Notes: generated by a model from the letters alone, not told the origin. Positions 20,127-30,850 are shown, counted from the stretch's first letter. The stretch is 64,000 nucleotides of DNA from Pichia kudriavzevii (GCF_003054445.1 NC_042509.1:620001-684000), one strand, 5' to 3'. Program-made: numbers and translations.

Positions 20127-21611
20127 ATGTTAACCCCCAGATTCGAACTGAATCAAGATGAAGAATTTGTTTATATCAAAATACACATCTCCAATATTAG
20201 ATTCTCTGCAGCTGCTATTGAGATGGTGGTAAATGAAAATGTTTTTGTGTTTTCATTGCCGCCATACTATCTTCGTCTAAGATTCCCAAAACAGTTAGTT
20301 GAAAACGAGGATGCTACTTCTGAGTTCGTTCCCAACGAGGAATGTATCAAAGTACGTGTGCCCAAACTGAATAAAGGGGAATTTTTTCCGGACTTAGATT
20401 TAGGTGCAAAACTACTAGCAAGATTGAATGAACCTTCCAATCCTTGCGAGAAAAGTGAGTTGAAGGGTGGATTGATTGAAGAAGTAGATATCGAAGGTAG
20501 CAAGGATGCTTTTCAAAGATCAAGGTCGGAATTGGAGAGAGAAGCACTGACTTACGATTGGGAAGTTCCACAAACTATGCCGGATCCGTTGACTGATTTG
20601 AAGGTTTCTGTAAAGTATGGCTTTAACAACCAGTATTCGGATTATCTGACTCCTTCCTTGGCAAATGGTAACGACATAAACGAACTTTCCGATCCAGACC
20701 ATTTGCAGCCTGACGACAGAATAATGGAACGACTAATTAAGGAGAATATCAAATTCGATATGGAATACTATGCCAATGATTATATCACTGTGAGATACCT
20801 GAGTGAGCAAGAGGGGGACGTCAATGGTATAATTGGTGCGCTCACATATGCATCACCATATTGGAAACTCTTCAATGATAGCAAAAGTAAAAGCACCGTA
20901 CAGGTGGAATTCACACAAGAAGAGCAGGATAGGATGACTGATTTACCTCGTAAGACATACTTGATTGATGATCCAAGGCCATTATATTATACCCTTCTAT
21001 GTCTGTTATTTTCCTACAGTTATGAAGTTAGGTCCTTTCAAGGAGAAACTACCATTGAATCCGCGTGGTCAATTGGTAAACTAACACCACAGATTAGTTG
21101 TTTGGACTCCCAACTAATACAGAGTAACAACCAGACAGAAAAGAACATGATCCGTGTAATTACTTTGACAATGGCTCGCCGAGCTTTGGGATATCCATTG
21201 TTCAGACACTTTGACCTTGTGAAAAAGTCTTGGATGGATGTTTACTGGACTTTGAGGTGTGGGAAAAGGGCGGTCTTGAAATCATTACTGGCAATAAGAG
21301 AATTGTTTAGGAAACATGATATCTACTACGTATACTGCAAGATACTGCTCGACGATTTGTGCGCATGGGTGCTAAGAGATGATGGCTGCAATGACGTTGT
21401 GCTGAGAAACTTAGCACATGCATTACGTAAAGAAATCGATGTTCTTGATAAGAAGGATGTTGTTTTTGAGAAGTTAATTTCTACAAACACTGAAGAAATT
21501 CCAAACGATGCCCAGATCGAAATGGATGTTGAAAAAGAAGATCAGTTTGAATTCTTAAATCTAGTAGAAGTTGAAGAACTTGCTGATGAAGCGTACGAAT
21601 CAAGTTTATAG
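20127..21611 (+). CDS. SHQ1: H/ACA snoRNP assembly chaperone Shq1
   Basis: 494 residues. The N-terminal CS/p23-like domain (about 1-95, MLTPRFELNQDEEFVYIKI then SPPYYLRLRFP-type strands, here SLPPYYLRLRFP) is followed by the helical Shq1-specific domain (about 250-440) with YPLFRHFDLV and LDDLCAWVLRDD. Shq1 binds the dyskerin Cbf5 as an RNA mimic before H/ACA RNP assembly. The acidic C-terminus is typical. Convergent with the next gene, 49 bp between stops. Confidence 0.93.
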   Translation: MLTPRFELNQDEEFVYIKIHISNIRFSAAAIEMVVNENVFVFSLPPYYLRLRFPKQLVENEDATSEFVPNEECIKVRVPKLNKGEFFPDLDLGAKLLARLNEPSNPCEKSELKGGLIEEVDIEGSKDAFQRSRSELEREALTYDWEVPQTMPDPLTDLKVSVKYGFNNQYSDYLTPSLANGNDINELSDPDHLQPDDRIMERLIKENIKFDMEYYANDYITVRYLSEQEGDVNGIIGALTYASPYWKLFNDSKSKSTVQVEFTQEEQDRMTDLPRKTYLIDDPRPLYYTLLCLLFSYSYEVRSFQGETTIESAWSIGKLTPQISCLDSQLIQSNNQTEKNMIRVITLTMARRALGYPLFRHFDLVKKSWMDVYWTLRCGKRAVLKSLLAIRELFRKHDIYYVYCKILLDDLCAWVLRDDGCNDVVLRNLAHALRKEIDVLDKKDVVFEKLISTNTEEIPNDAQIEMDVEKEDQFEFLNLVEVEELADEAYESSL

Positions 21612-21660
21612 AGGGTAATATAATCTAATTAGAATATAAAAAGCTGTACATTATGAGAAA

Positions 21661-23028
21661 CTATGGTGTTTTAGGTTCAAAAGGTAGTACACTTTTAGGG
21701 CTAGAGGATGTTAGAGTTTTATTGGAGTCTTCGTAAAAACTTGAGATCGAAACATTTTGTTCAGTCTGCGTCATGGATTCCCCGTTTTCGTAAACCATAC
21801 TCAATTCCTTCAAGGGGGATCCCCCATTAACCCTCCTTCTTTTCCAATGCGAAGATTCTGTCGCTGAGCTAGTAGGCAGATCTTTCGGCGGTTCAACAGA
21901 TGGCTGCTCTGCCAAGCAACTTTTACCTACCTTTCCCGGTTCGTAAGATTGAGGTGGTTGTTTATCTAGCTCAGGAATGTAAATCTCTCTTAAATTAGGT
22001 ATTGAAGGTAACTTAGAATGATTTCTTGAAAAACTCAAAGGTTTTGTCTCTGGTATAGTTACATTGTTTGGCAGTGACAATGTTTTCATATGGGTTTTCC
22101 CGTGCTGAAACTTTCGTATATCAACTCTGTTCTTGTCCGAAGATCCATTCAACGAGGAAATAGCATGTGCACCAATTCGAGAAGGTGATAGTTGATGCCT
22201 TGGTGGTAACGAAGTACGGTTACGAACAAGAGTCGATCTGAAGGAATTTGAGCTTCCAGTTCCAAACTTGAAGTTTTTCATTGGATTTGATTGAGAGTCA
22301 TCACTTACGTTTGATTGACTGTTAAACAATTCAGCAGTGGAGGAAATAGTTCGGCTTCTAGAATGTTTTGAGCTTCTAACAGGAGATGGAGAATTTGAAG
22401 AATTACAACAAGACGAGGACTCTCTCAGAGGTGTCACACATTGTGGGTGTTGTTCATTAGGATGTGGATTATGACTTTCTCCTTGTATGCAGGGTGGGGT
22501 TCCTAATAATCCTGGAATTAAGTGACCTGGAACTTTTGCCAGTACTGCCATCTTCATGAGTTCCATAGTTCGGTTCAGTCTTTCTACTTTGTAGTATTCT
22601 TGTTTGGTGGCTTCTTGTGCCAAACGTACAGCCAATGCTCTTTTAAGACAATCTTCAGAGAATGGCCATTGAGAGGCATCGGGACCAAATAGCGACTTAA
22701 AGATCTGATTTTGTGATGATGCACGATCATATTGGTCAACTGCAGCTTGGAAGTTATTGCTTTGACTTCCGTAATATGCTTGTTGTTTGTCCCAATACGG
22801 ACCATTTCCTTCTATACATGACGAGTCTCTCTTGTTGTGGGTTATGCGTACTTGTTCTGGACTCTGTTTGGGATTAAACGGCAGATTCGGAGATGGTGTG
22901 GCTGTGGGAGTCGACAATGTTTGTGCCTGGTCTATAGGAGATCCAAGCTGTGTGTTTATTGGTCGACAATGTCTGTACATTTTTGCTTGCTGGTTTGTGC
23001 AAGCACCATGTGGGGGCGTGAAAGTCAT
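21661..23028 (-). CDS. Unrecognised Ser/Pro/Asn-rich protein with one conserved-looking helix
   Basis: 455 residues, mostly low-complexity and rich in Ser, Pro and Asn, with no membrane segment or signal. One segment stands out (about residues 118-172): WPFSEDCLKRALAVRLAQ, then TKQEYYKVERLNR and VPGHLIPGLLG, predicted to be helical. Several S/T-P sites and basic stretches (SKHSRSRTISS, HWKRRRVNGGSPLK near the C-terminus, a possible nuclear localisation signal) suggest a phosphorylated nuclear regulator. I do not recognise the family. It shares a 749-bp divergent promoter with ASF1. Confidence 0.7.
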   Translation of the reverse strand: MTFTPPHGACTNQQAKMYRHCRPINTQLGSPIDQAQTLSTPTATPSPNLPFNPKQSPEQVRITHNKRDSSCIEGNGPYWDKQQAYYGSQSNNFQAAVDQYDRASSQNQIFKSLFGPDASQWPFSEDCLKRALAVRLAQEATKQEYYKVERLNRTMELMKMAVLAKVPGHLIPGLLGTPPCIQGESHNPHPNEQHPQCVTPLRESSSCCNSSNSPSPVRSSKHSRSRTISSTAELFNSQSNVSDDSQSNPMKNFKFGTGSSNSFRSTLVRNRTSLPPRHQLSPSRIGAHAISSLNGSSDKNRVDIRKFQHGKTHMKTLSLPNNVTIPETKPLSFSRNHSKLPSIPNLREIYIPELDKQPPQSYEPGKVGKSCLAEQPSVEPPKDLPTSSATESSHWKRRRVNGGSPLKELSMVYENGESMTQTEQNVSISSFYEDSNKTLTSSSPKSVLPFEPKTP

Positions 23029-23777
23029 ATTGAAGGAATACTCAGAAACAAATCAACAAAGGAGAGATATTTTGATACGCAAAAATGGTGTATCTTGAAA
23101 TCGGGAAAAAGGTTTGGGAGACAAAAACACTTATTCAAGCACACACAAAGCAACCAGTTCAGAGATAGACAACTGAGAAGAGACTCCGCAACAGTAGAAA
23201 GTGGGAAGAAAGAAATGTGAATTTCTGTAATTCAAACTCAGTTGAATAAGTTCGAAAAACCAATTTTAAGCTTCAGCCAGGTTGAATGGTAAACCAAAGA
23301 TTAAAGATACCAAACTTTGCAAACTCTATCGGCGACAAATCCAGCCATGTTGCAAAACAGTGGAAAACAATGGCATTTAATTAAAGATTGAGAGGGGGGG
23401 GGTGGAAGAAAGAAAATTTGTAAATATCTGCAATTATTAATTTCCCATAACATTTCCTAATCCGGGTAAACTTAAACACTTACCCAAAAAGGCAACTATT
23501 CAATTATTCATTTTTCCATTATTTTTTTTTTCAAAATAAAAAAACGACGCGTCACCAACACTTTTTTTTTTTCTTTTCACTTTTATTGCTGTTTCTCAAA
23601 TTCGCAATACGCCCTTTCCGGGCTTATTATATTAAGACGCGTATTTATATGGAGGGGACCAATTTTCGTGTTTGGTGAAATGTAGATGCCAAACTTCAAG
23701 TATAGGACAACGAGGTACACCATCTACGAGATACTAGAGAAGCGAGAGGAGAAATTCAGTATTAGCTAAAACTTGTT
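23029..23777. promoter_or_regulatory. Divergent promoter with MCB boxes and a Reb1-like site (ASF1 side)
   Basis: 749 bp. Two ACGCGT words (MluI cell-cycle boxes, bound by MBF in yeasts) lie at 23547-23552 and 23637-23642, about 225 and 136 bp before the ASF1 ATG. CCGGGTAA (Reb1-type) is at 23462-23469. Poly-A/T runs flank them, typical of a nucleosome-free promoter. A run of eight or nine G lies at about 23394-23402. Confidence 0.6.
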
Positions 23778-24797
23778 ATGTCCATTGTATCACTCTTGGG
23801 AATAAAGGTGCTTAATAATCCTGCGAAATTCACCGATCCATATGAGTTTGAAATTACCTTTGAGTGTTTGGAACAATTGAAGGATGACCTTGAATGGAAG
23901 TTGACCTATGTTGGCTCTTCTAGATCTTTAGAGCATGACCAGGAATTGGATTCTTTATTGGTGGGCCCCGTCCCCGTTGGAATCAACAAGTTCATCCTCA
24001 CTGCAGATCCTCCATCACCGGAATTAATACCTGCGAGTGAGTTAGTGAGTGTTACGGTGATTCTATTGAGTTGTTCATATAAGGAGAGGGAGTTTGTACG
24101 TGTTGGGTACTATGTCAATAATGAGTATGATTCAGAAGAGCTGAGGGAGAACCCACCGGCAAAGGTGCAGGTGGATCATATAGTGAGAAACATCCTAGCC
24201 GAAAAACCCAGAGTGACAAGGTTCAATATAGCGTGGGACAATGAGGGAGATCTAGATGAGTATCCTCCTGAACAGGACACCGAGGAACTGGACGATGAGG
24301 ACGCCATTATTGATATGGGTGTGGATTCGGAAGAGGAAGCAGAAGATATGGTGGAGGTTGACGATGAGGATGACGATGCTGAAGATGAGGAGGTGGGGGT
24401 GGAAGGTCAGGAAAAGGTAAGCGGCGAAGTACTCGAGGTTGATGCCGAGTCGGCAAAAAGGCAAAACACGTTGAACGACGACGACATACCGGAGCTTAAA
24501 AGGAGAAAGATCGAATTAGAGAAAACGGAAACCACAAACACGGAAAACGAGGCATCCAACGTGGTGGTGGATAAGGAGGATGAGGAGGAGGATGAGGAGG
24601 AAGACGAAGAAGACGAAGAAGAGGATCTTGATGAATTAGCTGCTGATGATGAAGAAGAGCTAGTTGCTGAAGAAGTAGAAGAGGTAGATGCAGCAGAAGA
24701 AGACGACGGAGAAAACACAGAAAATGCAGAAGAAGCTCAAGTTGCTCCCATGGAGGATTCAGAGAGAACACTTAAAAGTAGACAAGATAGTGTTTAA
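23778..24797 (+). CDS. ASF1: Histone H3-H4 chaperone Asf1
   Basis: 339 residues. Residues 1-155 form the immunoglobulin-like Asf1 core, which is strongly conserved: [20 protein letters not shown], the [10 protein letters not shown] loop, [21 protein letters not shown] and the [11 protein letters not shown] end. It binds H3-H4 dimers and hands them to CAF-1 and HIRA. The remainder (about 160-325) is a very acidic Asp/Glu tail, longer than in S. cerevisiae (279 residues in total), with a small KRRKIELEK basic patch. The two MCB boxes upstream fit G1/S expression. Confidence 0.98.
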   Translation: MSIVSLLGIKVLNNPAKFTDPYEFEITFECLEQLKDDLEWKLTYVGSSRSLEHDQELDSLLVGPVPVGINKFILTADPPSPELIPASELVSVTVILLSCSYKEREFVRVGYYVNNEYDSEELRENPPAKVQVDHIVRNILAEKPRVTRFNIAWDNEGDLDEYPPEQDTEELDDEDAIIDMGVDSEEEAEDMVEVDDEDDDAEDEEVGVEGQEKVSGEVLEVDAESAKRQNTLNDDDIPELKRRKIELEKTETTNTENEASNVVVDKEDEEEDEEEDEEDEEEDLDELAADDEEELVAEEVEEVDAAEEDDGENTENAEEAQVAPMEDSERTLKSRQDSV

Positions 24798-24939
24798 GTG
24801 AAAACTCCTAATATTAATAGTCCTGCTTCTCTTCCAACAGAACCATCAGTGGAGGAGACTGTATAATTCTACCGCTAGTTGCTTACTTATATATGAAATA
24901 CTGAAAAGAAAAATAAATGAGGGCATCTGCAAGCAGCAA

Positions 24940-25617
24940 TTATACCCTATCGTATGCTTCGTTGATAACTTGGAATACATGAGTAACATCTTTTTCTTGA
25001 TGGTCATCCCACATATCAGAGTTTAGCAGGATCTGTTTCATTCTATCGGGATGCCAGCGTATTCTTTCTTGTCTGACATTTGCCTTAGTTTCCAAGAAAT
25101 TAATGATTGAACTTACACTTATATCCCCGAATTCATCTGTTTTAGTTGGGAATGGTGTTTTGTAATACTTTATGCCATTTTCAATATCAGCCCACGCATT
25201 CAAATACACGTTGTAGTTATACTCAGAGGATGTTTCTTGGAAGTTCGATCTGTTTGAACTTGTCTCAGAATCTGAGCTTTCCTTTTCTGAAACCAATGGC
25301 GGGTTTTCATCAGATCGTTCTTGGGGGATATCCGACTCAGAAAATGCGATAAAGTTGTATCCATGAACAGAAGGGCCGTATTCAATAACATTAGTATGCC
25401 TGTCAAACAATTCGCTTCTCTCTTTCTCAGCTTTGACAGTGGAAACATGGCCACTGGTAGCTACGTCATGTGTGTTGGTTGCAACTTTCTTTAAGAATAG
25501 CTTAGGCTTGATACGTTTTTTAAACCTCAATCTCTTCCACCTGCGTTGTGGTTTCGTCACAACAGCTTCATGCTCACCATTCGTGAAGTAGTTGGTATAA
25601 GTATGATCATGGTCCAT
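24940..25617 (-). CDS. Unnamed protein with a C-terminal J-like / NFKBIL1-like segment
   Basis: 225 residues. A basic N-terminal part (RRWKRLRFKKRIKPK, 26-40) is followed by a Ser/Glu-rich linker and a C-terminal helical segment (about 140-225) with YLNAWADIENG and RIRWHPDRMKQ then VFQVINEAYDRV. The WHPDR word resembles the HPD turn of J domains and the degenerate J-like segment of NFKBIL1 proteins, but the full J-domain helices are not evident. Function not assigned. Convergent with ASF1. Confidence 0.65.
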   Translation of the reverse strand: MDHDHTYTNYFTNGEHEAVVTKPQRRWKRLRFKKRIKPKLFLKKVATNTHDVATSGHVSTVKAEKERSELFDRHTNVIEYGPSVHGYNFIAFSESDIPQERSDENPPLVSEKESSDSETSSNRSNFQETSSEYNYNVYLNAWADIENGIKYYKTPFPTKTDEFGDISVSSIINFLETKANVRQERIRWHPDRMKQILLNSDMWDDHQEKDVTHVFQVINEAYDRV

Positions 25618-25800
25618 GTACTATGATGAATTTCTGTGATTGTAGAGATCCTGGTCAGTTATCAACAATTTTCGCAGTAAAAAAACGGCCTGATAGAATA
25701 AATTTGCACGATAAAAAATTTCATTCGAACATTACAACTTTTCTTCTTCCCATATAGTTTTTATACAAAACAAGAGCTACTATCAAACCAGGTGTTTCTA

Positions 25801-28023
25801 ATGCTAAGGCAATTCCCCTTGAGAATCAGAATAACACAAAAACATTCTCTTGTTCCAAAGTGCAAATTCAGATTTCTCTCCTCTGAGAGTAGGGCCAAAA
25901 TCAGTATTGAAGATCCGGAATTGTTTTACGAATCTGAAAACCAACTTTCAAACGATGCCACTCAACTGAAATTTGCCCACAGAGCGTCTGGACAAACATT
26001 TGGCCAACTAGTTGAAGAGGCTAACAACGACAGAGATCCACTACACAACACGAGAGTCATCACTCCAGAGGAAGCGCTTGAAGGCGTGGATCCAAGATAC
26101 CGTGATCCAGAAACAGGAGAATTACTTGAAGGTGCAACATCAAGAGATGCACGGTTGCACCCGGAAACATTATGGGGACGTGTCAACCAGAAACAGGTAC
26201 ATGTTCCAAGCATGTTTGCAGATGTCATACAAAATAACCTGTTATTTCAATATGAGCCAAAAGTTTTAAAAGAGCATGTGGTTAATTGGTATACAACTAT
26301 AAATGAGAAAGGTGTAAGGGAAACAGTGAATTCGGAGCTAGAGGCAGACGTTACAATAGCAGCATCTTTTGCACAAGACTATGCTGTTTCTTACCAAGTT
26401 TTAGACGAGTTTGTCAAGAGGGTCGGAAAGCAAAACGTGGAGAAAGAAATACACAGTGTCTTGGATGTGGGGCTTGGTCCATCTACTGGTATGCTTGCCT
26501 TAAATGAAATAATGGGTGATGAGTGGAACCCCAAAAGAAAAGATTCTGTTGTATTTGGGGACTTTAATATGGCCAGAAGATCTAAAATCTTTTTAAGCAG
26601 ACAAGTAAATGAAAATCTTCCAAGAATAGATGGCATGGACTCATACGAAGACGAATATACATATGAAAATAATAATGAAATTGAAGATGAAAATCCTTTG
26701 ATTGAAGAGGACAAGCCCTATGTTGGTAAAGTTAAAACTAAATTACTCAAAGTTAAAACTGTTATATTAGATAAACTACGTCCTGTTCAAACCAAATACG
26801 ATTTGATCATTGTGTCGTACCAATTACTGAAGGATTTAGAAAATTTCCCATTTGAAGTTGATGCTAAGTTAGATCAGTATGTCAGGAGGTTAAATCCGGG
26901 CGGTCATTTGGTTATAATTGAGAGAGGAAACCCACTGGGCGCCGAAATTATTGCAAGGGCTAGGCAAATTATTCTAAGACCCGAAAACTACCCTGGCCAA
27001 ACAGAAAAAATCCCAAGGCCTTACAAATCTTCTGCCAAAAAATTATCAGCCAAGGAGCAACTAAGGTTAAGCAGACTGTCACCTGAAGAGAAGGCACTAG
27101 CAATGAAAAACCTTGAGCCTGAACTATTGGAAAACTTTGACATCATAGAGCAGGAAACTGAGGCTGAGGATTTGGATAAATTGGATGAGCCAATTGATTT
27201 ATCCGTTATAGCACCATGTTCTCATCATGGCAAGTGTCCTTTACAGTTTTTTGATCCACAAGTTTATCTCTATGGTAAGATCGGAAAGAAACTAAAGTTC
27301 TGTAGCTATTCGGTAAATGTTCACAGACCAAAATATCTGCTTGAATTAAAGAGGGGTAAGAAACTGGCAGTTAAATGGACAGCGCCAAATAGTGGAGTGG
27401 GTATCGATGGATTGGCCAAACCCGGTAGAGGAAGAGAAGGTGGTAACGATTATGAAACAGCAAGTTACTCTTATCTGATGGTCACCAGATCGAGGGAAGA
27501 CGCAGACAAATTAGAACAACTCCGCCAGAAGATTACCGAGGTGGGTGTCTTAGAACGTCCAGTGGGTTACCAACCTCAGAGTAGGGAAGAATATCCACGT
27601 TTGTTGTCACAGCCACTGAAAAAGAAGGGATTTGTGATAATGGACGTATGTGCCCCATCTGGTCATGTTGAAAAATGGCACGTCTCTAAATCATTAGGCA
27701 AGAGTGAATATCACGATGCCAGGAAGTCTAATATGGGAGACTTATGGGCTTTAGGAAAAAAGTCTGCAAATCAATCCACGAAAGAAAATACCTTCTACTT
27801 TGACAAGATTGAGGAGAAAAGAGAAAATATTCGGAAACACAAGAAAAGAGACTCTACTCGTTTGAAAAGAAAGATCAAGAAGGAATACAAGGAAGCATTA
27901 GAGGCTGATGCTGATGATCTTGAAGGAAACCTCGTCCGAATGGCAAAAATAGATGTATATGAATTCCTGCAGAAACCTAAGGAAGAGGAAAAAATGAAGG
28001 ATAAGCGTAAGTTCCGCTACTAA
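25801..28023 (+). CDS. RSM22: Mitochondrial ribosome assembly methyltransferase-like protein Rsm22
   Basis: 740 residues, starting at the ATG at 25801 (only a GTG lies upstream in frame). The N-terminus (MLRQFPLRIRITQKHSLVPK) is a typical arginine-rich mitochondrial presequence. A Rossmann methyltransferase part (VLDVGLGPSTGMLALNE, about 222-238) is followed by the family's metal segment, with cysteines in APCSHHGKCPL, KFCSYSV and the late MDVCAPSGH; the human homolog METTL17 binds an Fe-S cluster there. Needed for small mitoribosomal subunit assembly. The Lys/Arg-rich C-terminus fits rRNA contact. Confidence 0.93.
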   Translation: MLRQFPLRIRITQKHSLVPKCKFRFLSSESRAKISIEDPELFYESENQLSNDATQLKFAHRASGQTFGQLVEEANNDRDPLHNTRVITPEEALEGVDPRYRDPETGELLEGATSRDARLHPETLWGRVNQKQVHVPSMFADVIQNNLLFQYEPKVLKEHVVNWYTTINEKGVRETVNSELEADVTIAASFAQDYAVSYQVLDEFVKRVGKQNVEKEIHSVLDVGLGPSTGMLALNEIMGDEWNPKRKDSVVFGDFNMARRSKIFLSRQVNENLPRIDGMDSYEDEYTYENNNEIEDENPLIEEDKPYVGKVKTKLLKVKTVILDKLRPVQTKYDLIIVSYQLLKDLENFPFEVDAKLDQYVRRLNPGGHLVIIERGNPLGAEIIARARQIILRPENYPGQTEKIPRPYKSSAKKLSAKEQLRLSRLSPEEKALAMKNLEPELLENFDIIEQETEAEDLDKLDEPIDLSVIAPCSHHGKCPLQFFDPQVYLYGKIGKKLKFCSYSVNVHRPKYLLELKRGKKLAVKWTAPNSGVGIDGLAKPGRGREGGNDYETASYSYLMVTRSREDADKLEQLRQKITEVGVLERPVGYQPQSREEYPRLLSQPLKKKGFVIMDVCAPSGHVEKWHVSKSLGKSEYHDARKSNMGDLWALGKKSANQSTKENTFYFDKIEEKRENIRKHKKRDSTRLKRKIKKEYKEALEADADDLEGNLVRMAKIDVYEFLQKPKEEEKMKDKRKFRY

Positions 28024-28324
28024 AACTGAGTTTCACTGAGTTTGAATATCCTCCTGTATATAGTTCGCTCATCATTGTGTTTATATGCAGATAGATTAAA
28101 TTGGAGTAGATGTAGATCTATTTATAAGAAAAAAATAACCAAAAAAAGAAACCTCCTAACGATTTCTGTTTGTGAATGTTGTCTGCAAGTGTTCCCTTTT
28201 TTGCCCTATATCCGTCAAATGCAAGCTTCCATTAAAATCAGTCGATTGTTTTCATATTTTTTTTCGTTTATACACCATAGCATTTTATTGTAGCCCAAGG
28301 GCAAACGAATATTAAACAAACATT
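28024..28324. other. Intergenic region RSM22 to SVL3-like gene
   Basis: About 300 bp, AT-rich, serving as RSM22 terminator and promoter of the next gene. No RNA gene or repeat seen. Confidence 0.3.
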
Positions 28325-30218
28325 ATGCCTCCAAATACTGTGCTTTGTAGTATGTTGCCAGCAGAGTCCCTAACCATTAATTGATGAATATTGGTACTAA
28401 CTGATAAAAAATGTTCAAACCTTTTCAGTTGGGAATTCCCCAACATGCGTTTTTTTGACCTGGAGGTTGTCTGTAGGAGGATGTCAGGTTGTCATACTAG
28501 AGTCCTACCTATCTCCTGAAAAGTGTAATACAATATACTGGAAGTCGGAGAAATATCCAAACCACAGTTACAGACCCATAAACAGCTGTAGGAAAGCGTC
28601 CGATTGTACCACAAAATGTGAGTTTATTTTAATAGGTGTTGCCAATATAACAAAATTAAAAGAGATTGGGGAGTCGTTAAGGAATTATATCACTGATAAA
28701 ACTATAATATTCTTAGACGCCTCCCATGCAGTTGGACTAGAATACTTAGTTAGAGAATGGTACCCTGATAATGCTGTAGTGAGTATTATTTGTGAAGCAG
28801 TGACTAAAATTATAGAATACAACGATAAGTATGAATTCTGCCACCTTGGTAATAAAGTGGCAACTGCAATTGGATCGACAGTACCAGACAATTCAAAACT
28901 AGTACAAGATACGCTAGCTGGATCTGGTAATGAAAAGCTTGTCGAATTTACAGACTTACTACTTACAAATGGTGTGCATCCTTGCATAATCATTCCAGAG
29001 AAAGTTAAACCAACTTTGAACTACTATGTATGGAAACAAATTCTAACACTTGTACCATTTGGTGTCTTGTCATTGATATATGGGCAACTAAGCCTAGAAA
29101 ATCGAAAACACTATAGGTTGCTGAACAAGACGTTTCATGATATTTTGAGGTTAGCAGTTAAGCAATGTCCGACAGAGTTTCCGAATATAGCAGATGAAAA
29201 AGGCACCCAAAAACTGTTCGACTACTTATTAAATCAATTCAATCAGACACATTCACAATATAAAATCAAAGATTTCACTGGCAAACTTTTACCATCAAGT
29301 CAAGACGAGCTTCTGGAGATTCCATTGTGTGTTTACAATTATAAAAAGAATTTTACAACTCAAACATCTCTTTGCCTTTCTCAAATGATCAATTTTGCAG
29401 GTAAAAGAAATATTGATATACCATATATTGAATGCATTGAAAGCTTTTACATGGAACTTGAAGAACTAAGTAAACAGGGTGTATTTAATTGGGTTGAAAA
29501 AATGCCCCATCGGTCATTAGTTGCTCAAGTCTCTCAAGCTTCACATGCCAAGTATGACATTTCAGCGAGTAGTCTGGTGTCATCGGTAGGTGGCTCGATC
29601 CAATCAGGTATACAAACACCCACGTCCGTGATTGATATCACTAATCGAAGTTCTCTAAAAAATACTTATTCTTCGGATCCCGAATTGATAAGCCAAGCAT
29701 ATCAATATGTACCAGCACCACTACCACAACGATTTCTTGTAACTGGAAAACCGCATGTTGAGCATCCTAGGTTCAGAAACGTTCCAGAGAAAGGAACCAA
29801 CGGTAGAGAAATTTCGTACCATCAAATTAAGGATTTAACTTATCCAGGTACCAAGGGATCGACAGCAGGCAACAGCCTAGTGCAGGCCCAAAAACACATC
29901 TATCAGTATACAAATTTGAATAGAACCTTTGAGAACGTCAATAATAGATACGGTCATTACGATTCTTTGAATCCTTTTAAACAATTTAGTGGCTTCACGG
30001 ATGAAATTAAGTTCGATGGCAATGAGATGCATACCGTACAGAAGACAAAGAAATCAGTTGTTCATACTGTAGATATGGTGCATACCGGGGAATATCACTC
30101 AATACCAGGAAAGAAAACCCTTGGAGCCAAAAAGGACGAAGATCGTGATAACAGCAATGGTATGGGAAATCGTAATCTGGATTATATCAACATGGAGGAT
30201 GATAATAACGGGGAATGA
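28325..30218 (+). CDS. Svl3/Pam1-family protein, two exons (28325-28349, 28429-30218)
   Basis: About 604 residues after splicing. Exon 1 (25 nt) gives MPPNTVLC; exon 2 continues IGNSPTCVFLTWRLS, so the join restores a nucleotide-binding strand-loop VLCIGNSP like the VLCVGSNP start of S. cerevisiae Svl3 (recalled from memory, to be verified). Without splicing, exon 2 has no sensible start (only TTG near the top). Residues 1-310 look like the ketopantoate-reductase-type fold of Svl3/Pam1 (IIFLDASHAVGLEYLV); the rest is Ser/Asn-rich and disordered. Svl3 affects vacuolar dye uptake and localises to bud tip and neck; the biochemical role is unknown. Confidence 0.8.
28350..28428 (+). other. Spliceosomal intron (79 nt)
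   Basis: 5' splice site GTATGT (28350-28355), perfect branch point TACTAAC (28395-28401) and 3' splice site TTTTCAG ending at 28428, 27 nt after the branch point. Removal joins a 25-nt first exon in frame to the long second exon. Confidence 0.92.
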
Positions 30219-30535
30219 GCTTTTGTTCAACTATCTTCGACATGTTGTTTGTGGGACTGCATGTCTAATCCTCTTAATTTATTCGATATCAGTATATTAG
30301 TGTAAATGATTAATTAGAAGCTCGGAAATAAGAGCCAATGATTCGATGCGAGACAATGAAATGTCAAAGTGAGCTATATAAGCTAAAAATAGGTTTTTAT
30401 TCGATGTCCATACTGAGGCGTATTACAAAGTTACAGTTTTTCGATTCTTAACCTTTACATATCACAATCTTTGGAGATAGCTGGTAACACGTTCACCTGA
30501 GTTACCATTCTGAAGTTAGAATTTGCATATGTATC
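30219..30535. other. Intergenic region upstream of RBL2
   Basis: 317 bp, AT-rich; presumed terminator of the SVL3-like gene and RBL2 promoter. Nothing else seen. Confidence 0.3.
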
Positions 30536-30850
30536 ATGGGTCCAACCGAACGAGAAATTAAATTACTCTCCTTGAAAGGTATACTAAAGCTTCGAGCGGA
30601 ATATGTCTCGGAAGTGAGTAAAATTGAAGACTTAGTCAAGGAACTCAAGATCAAGAGTGAGAACCACGAAATAAAAGAGCAAGAATATACTGATGCCGTC
30701 ATTATATTGAAAGAGACAAAAGAGCTTATACCTTTAGCTACAGAAAAGGTGAAAGAAATGGCGGAAGATTTGCGAAGTATCGTCAATGGTGATCATACAG
30801 AAGCATTGGATCGGTTATTGTCAGAAGCAGACGAGGTCTGCAGTTTATAG
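30536..30850 (+). CDS. RBL2: Tubulin-folding cofactor A
   Basis: 104 residues, the length of the family (106 in S. cerevisiae). It is a three-helix bundle that captures beta-tubulin released from the chaperonin. Matches are the start MGPTEREIKLLSLKGILKL, the middle KEQEYTDAVIILKETKELIP and the final helix with ALDRLLSEADE. No intron needed. Convergent with GPN2, 87 bp between stops. Confidence 0.9.
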   Translation: MGPTEREIKLLSLKGILKLRAEYVSEVSKIEDLVKELKIKSENHEIKEQEYTDAVIILKETKELIPLATEKVKEMAEDLRSIVNGDHTEALDRLLSEADEVCSL

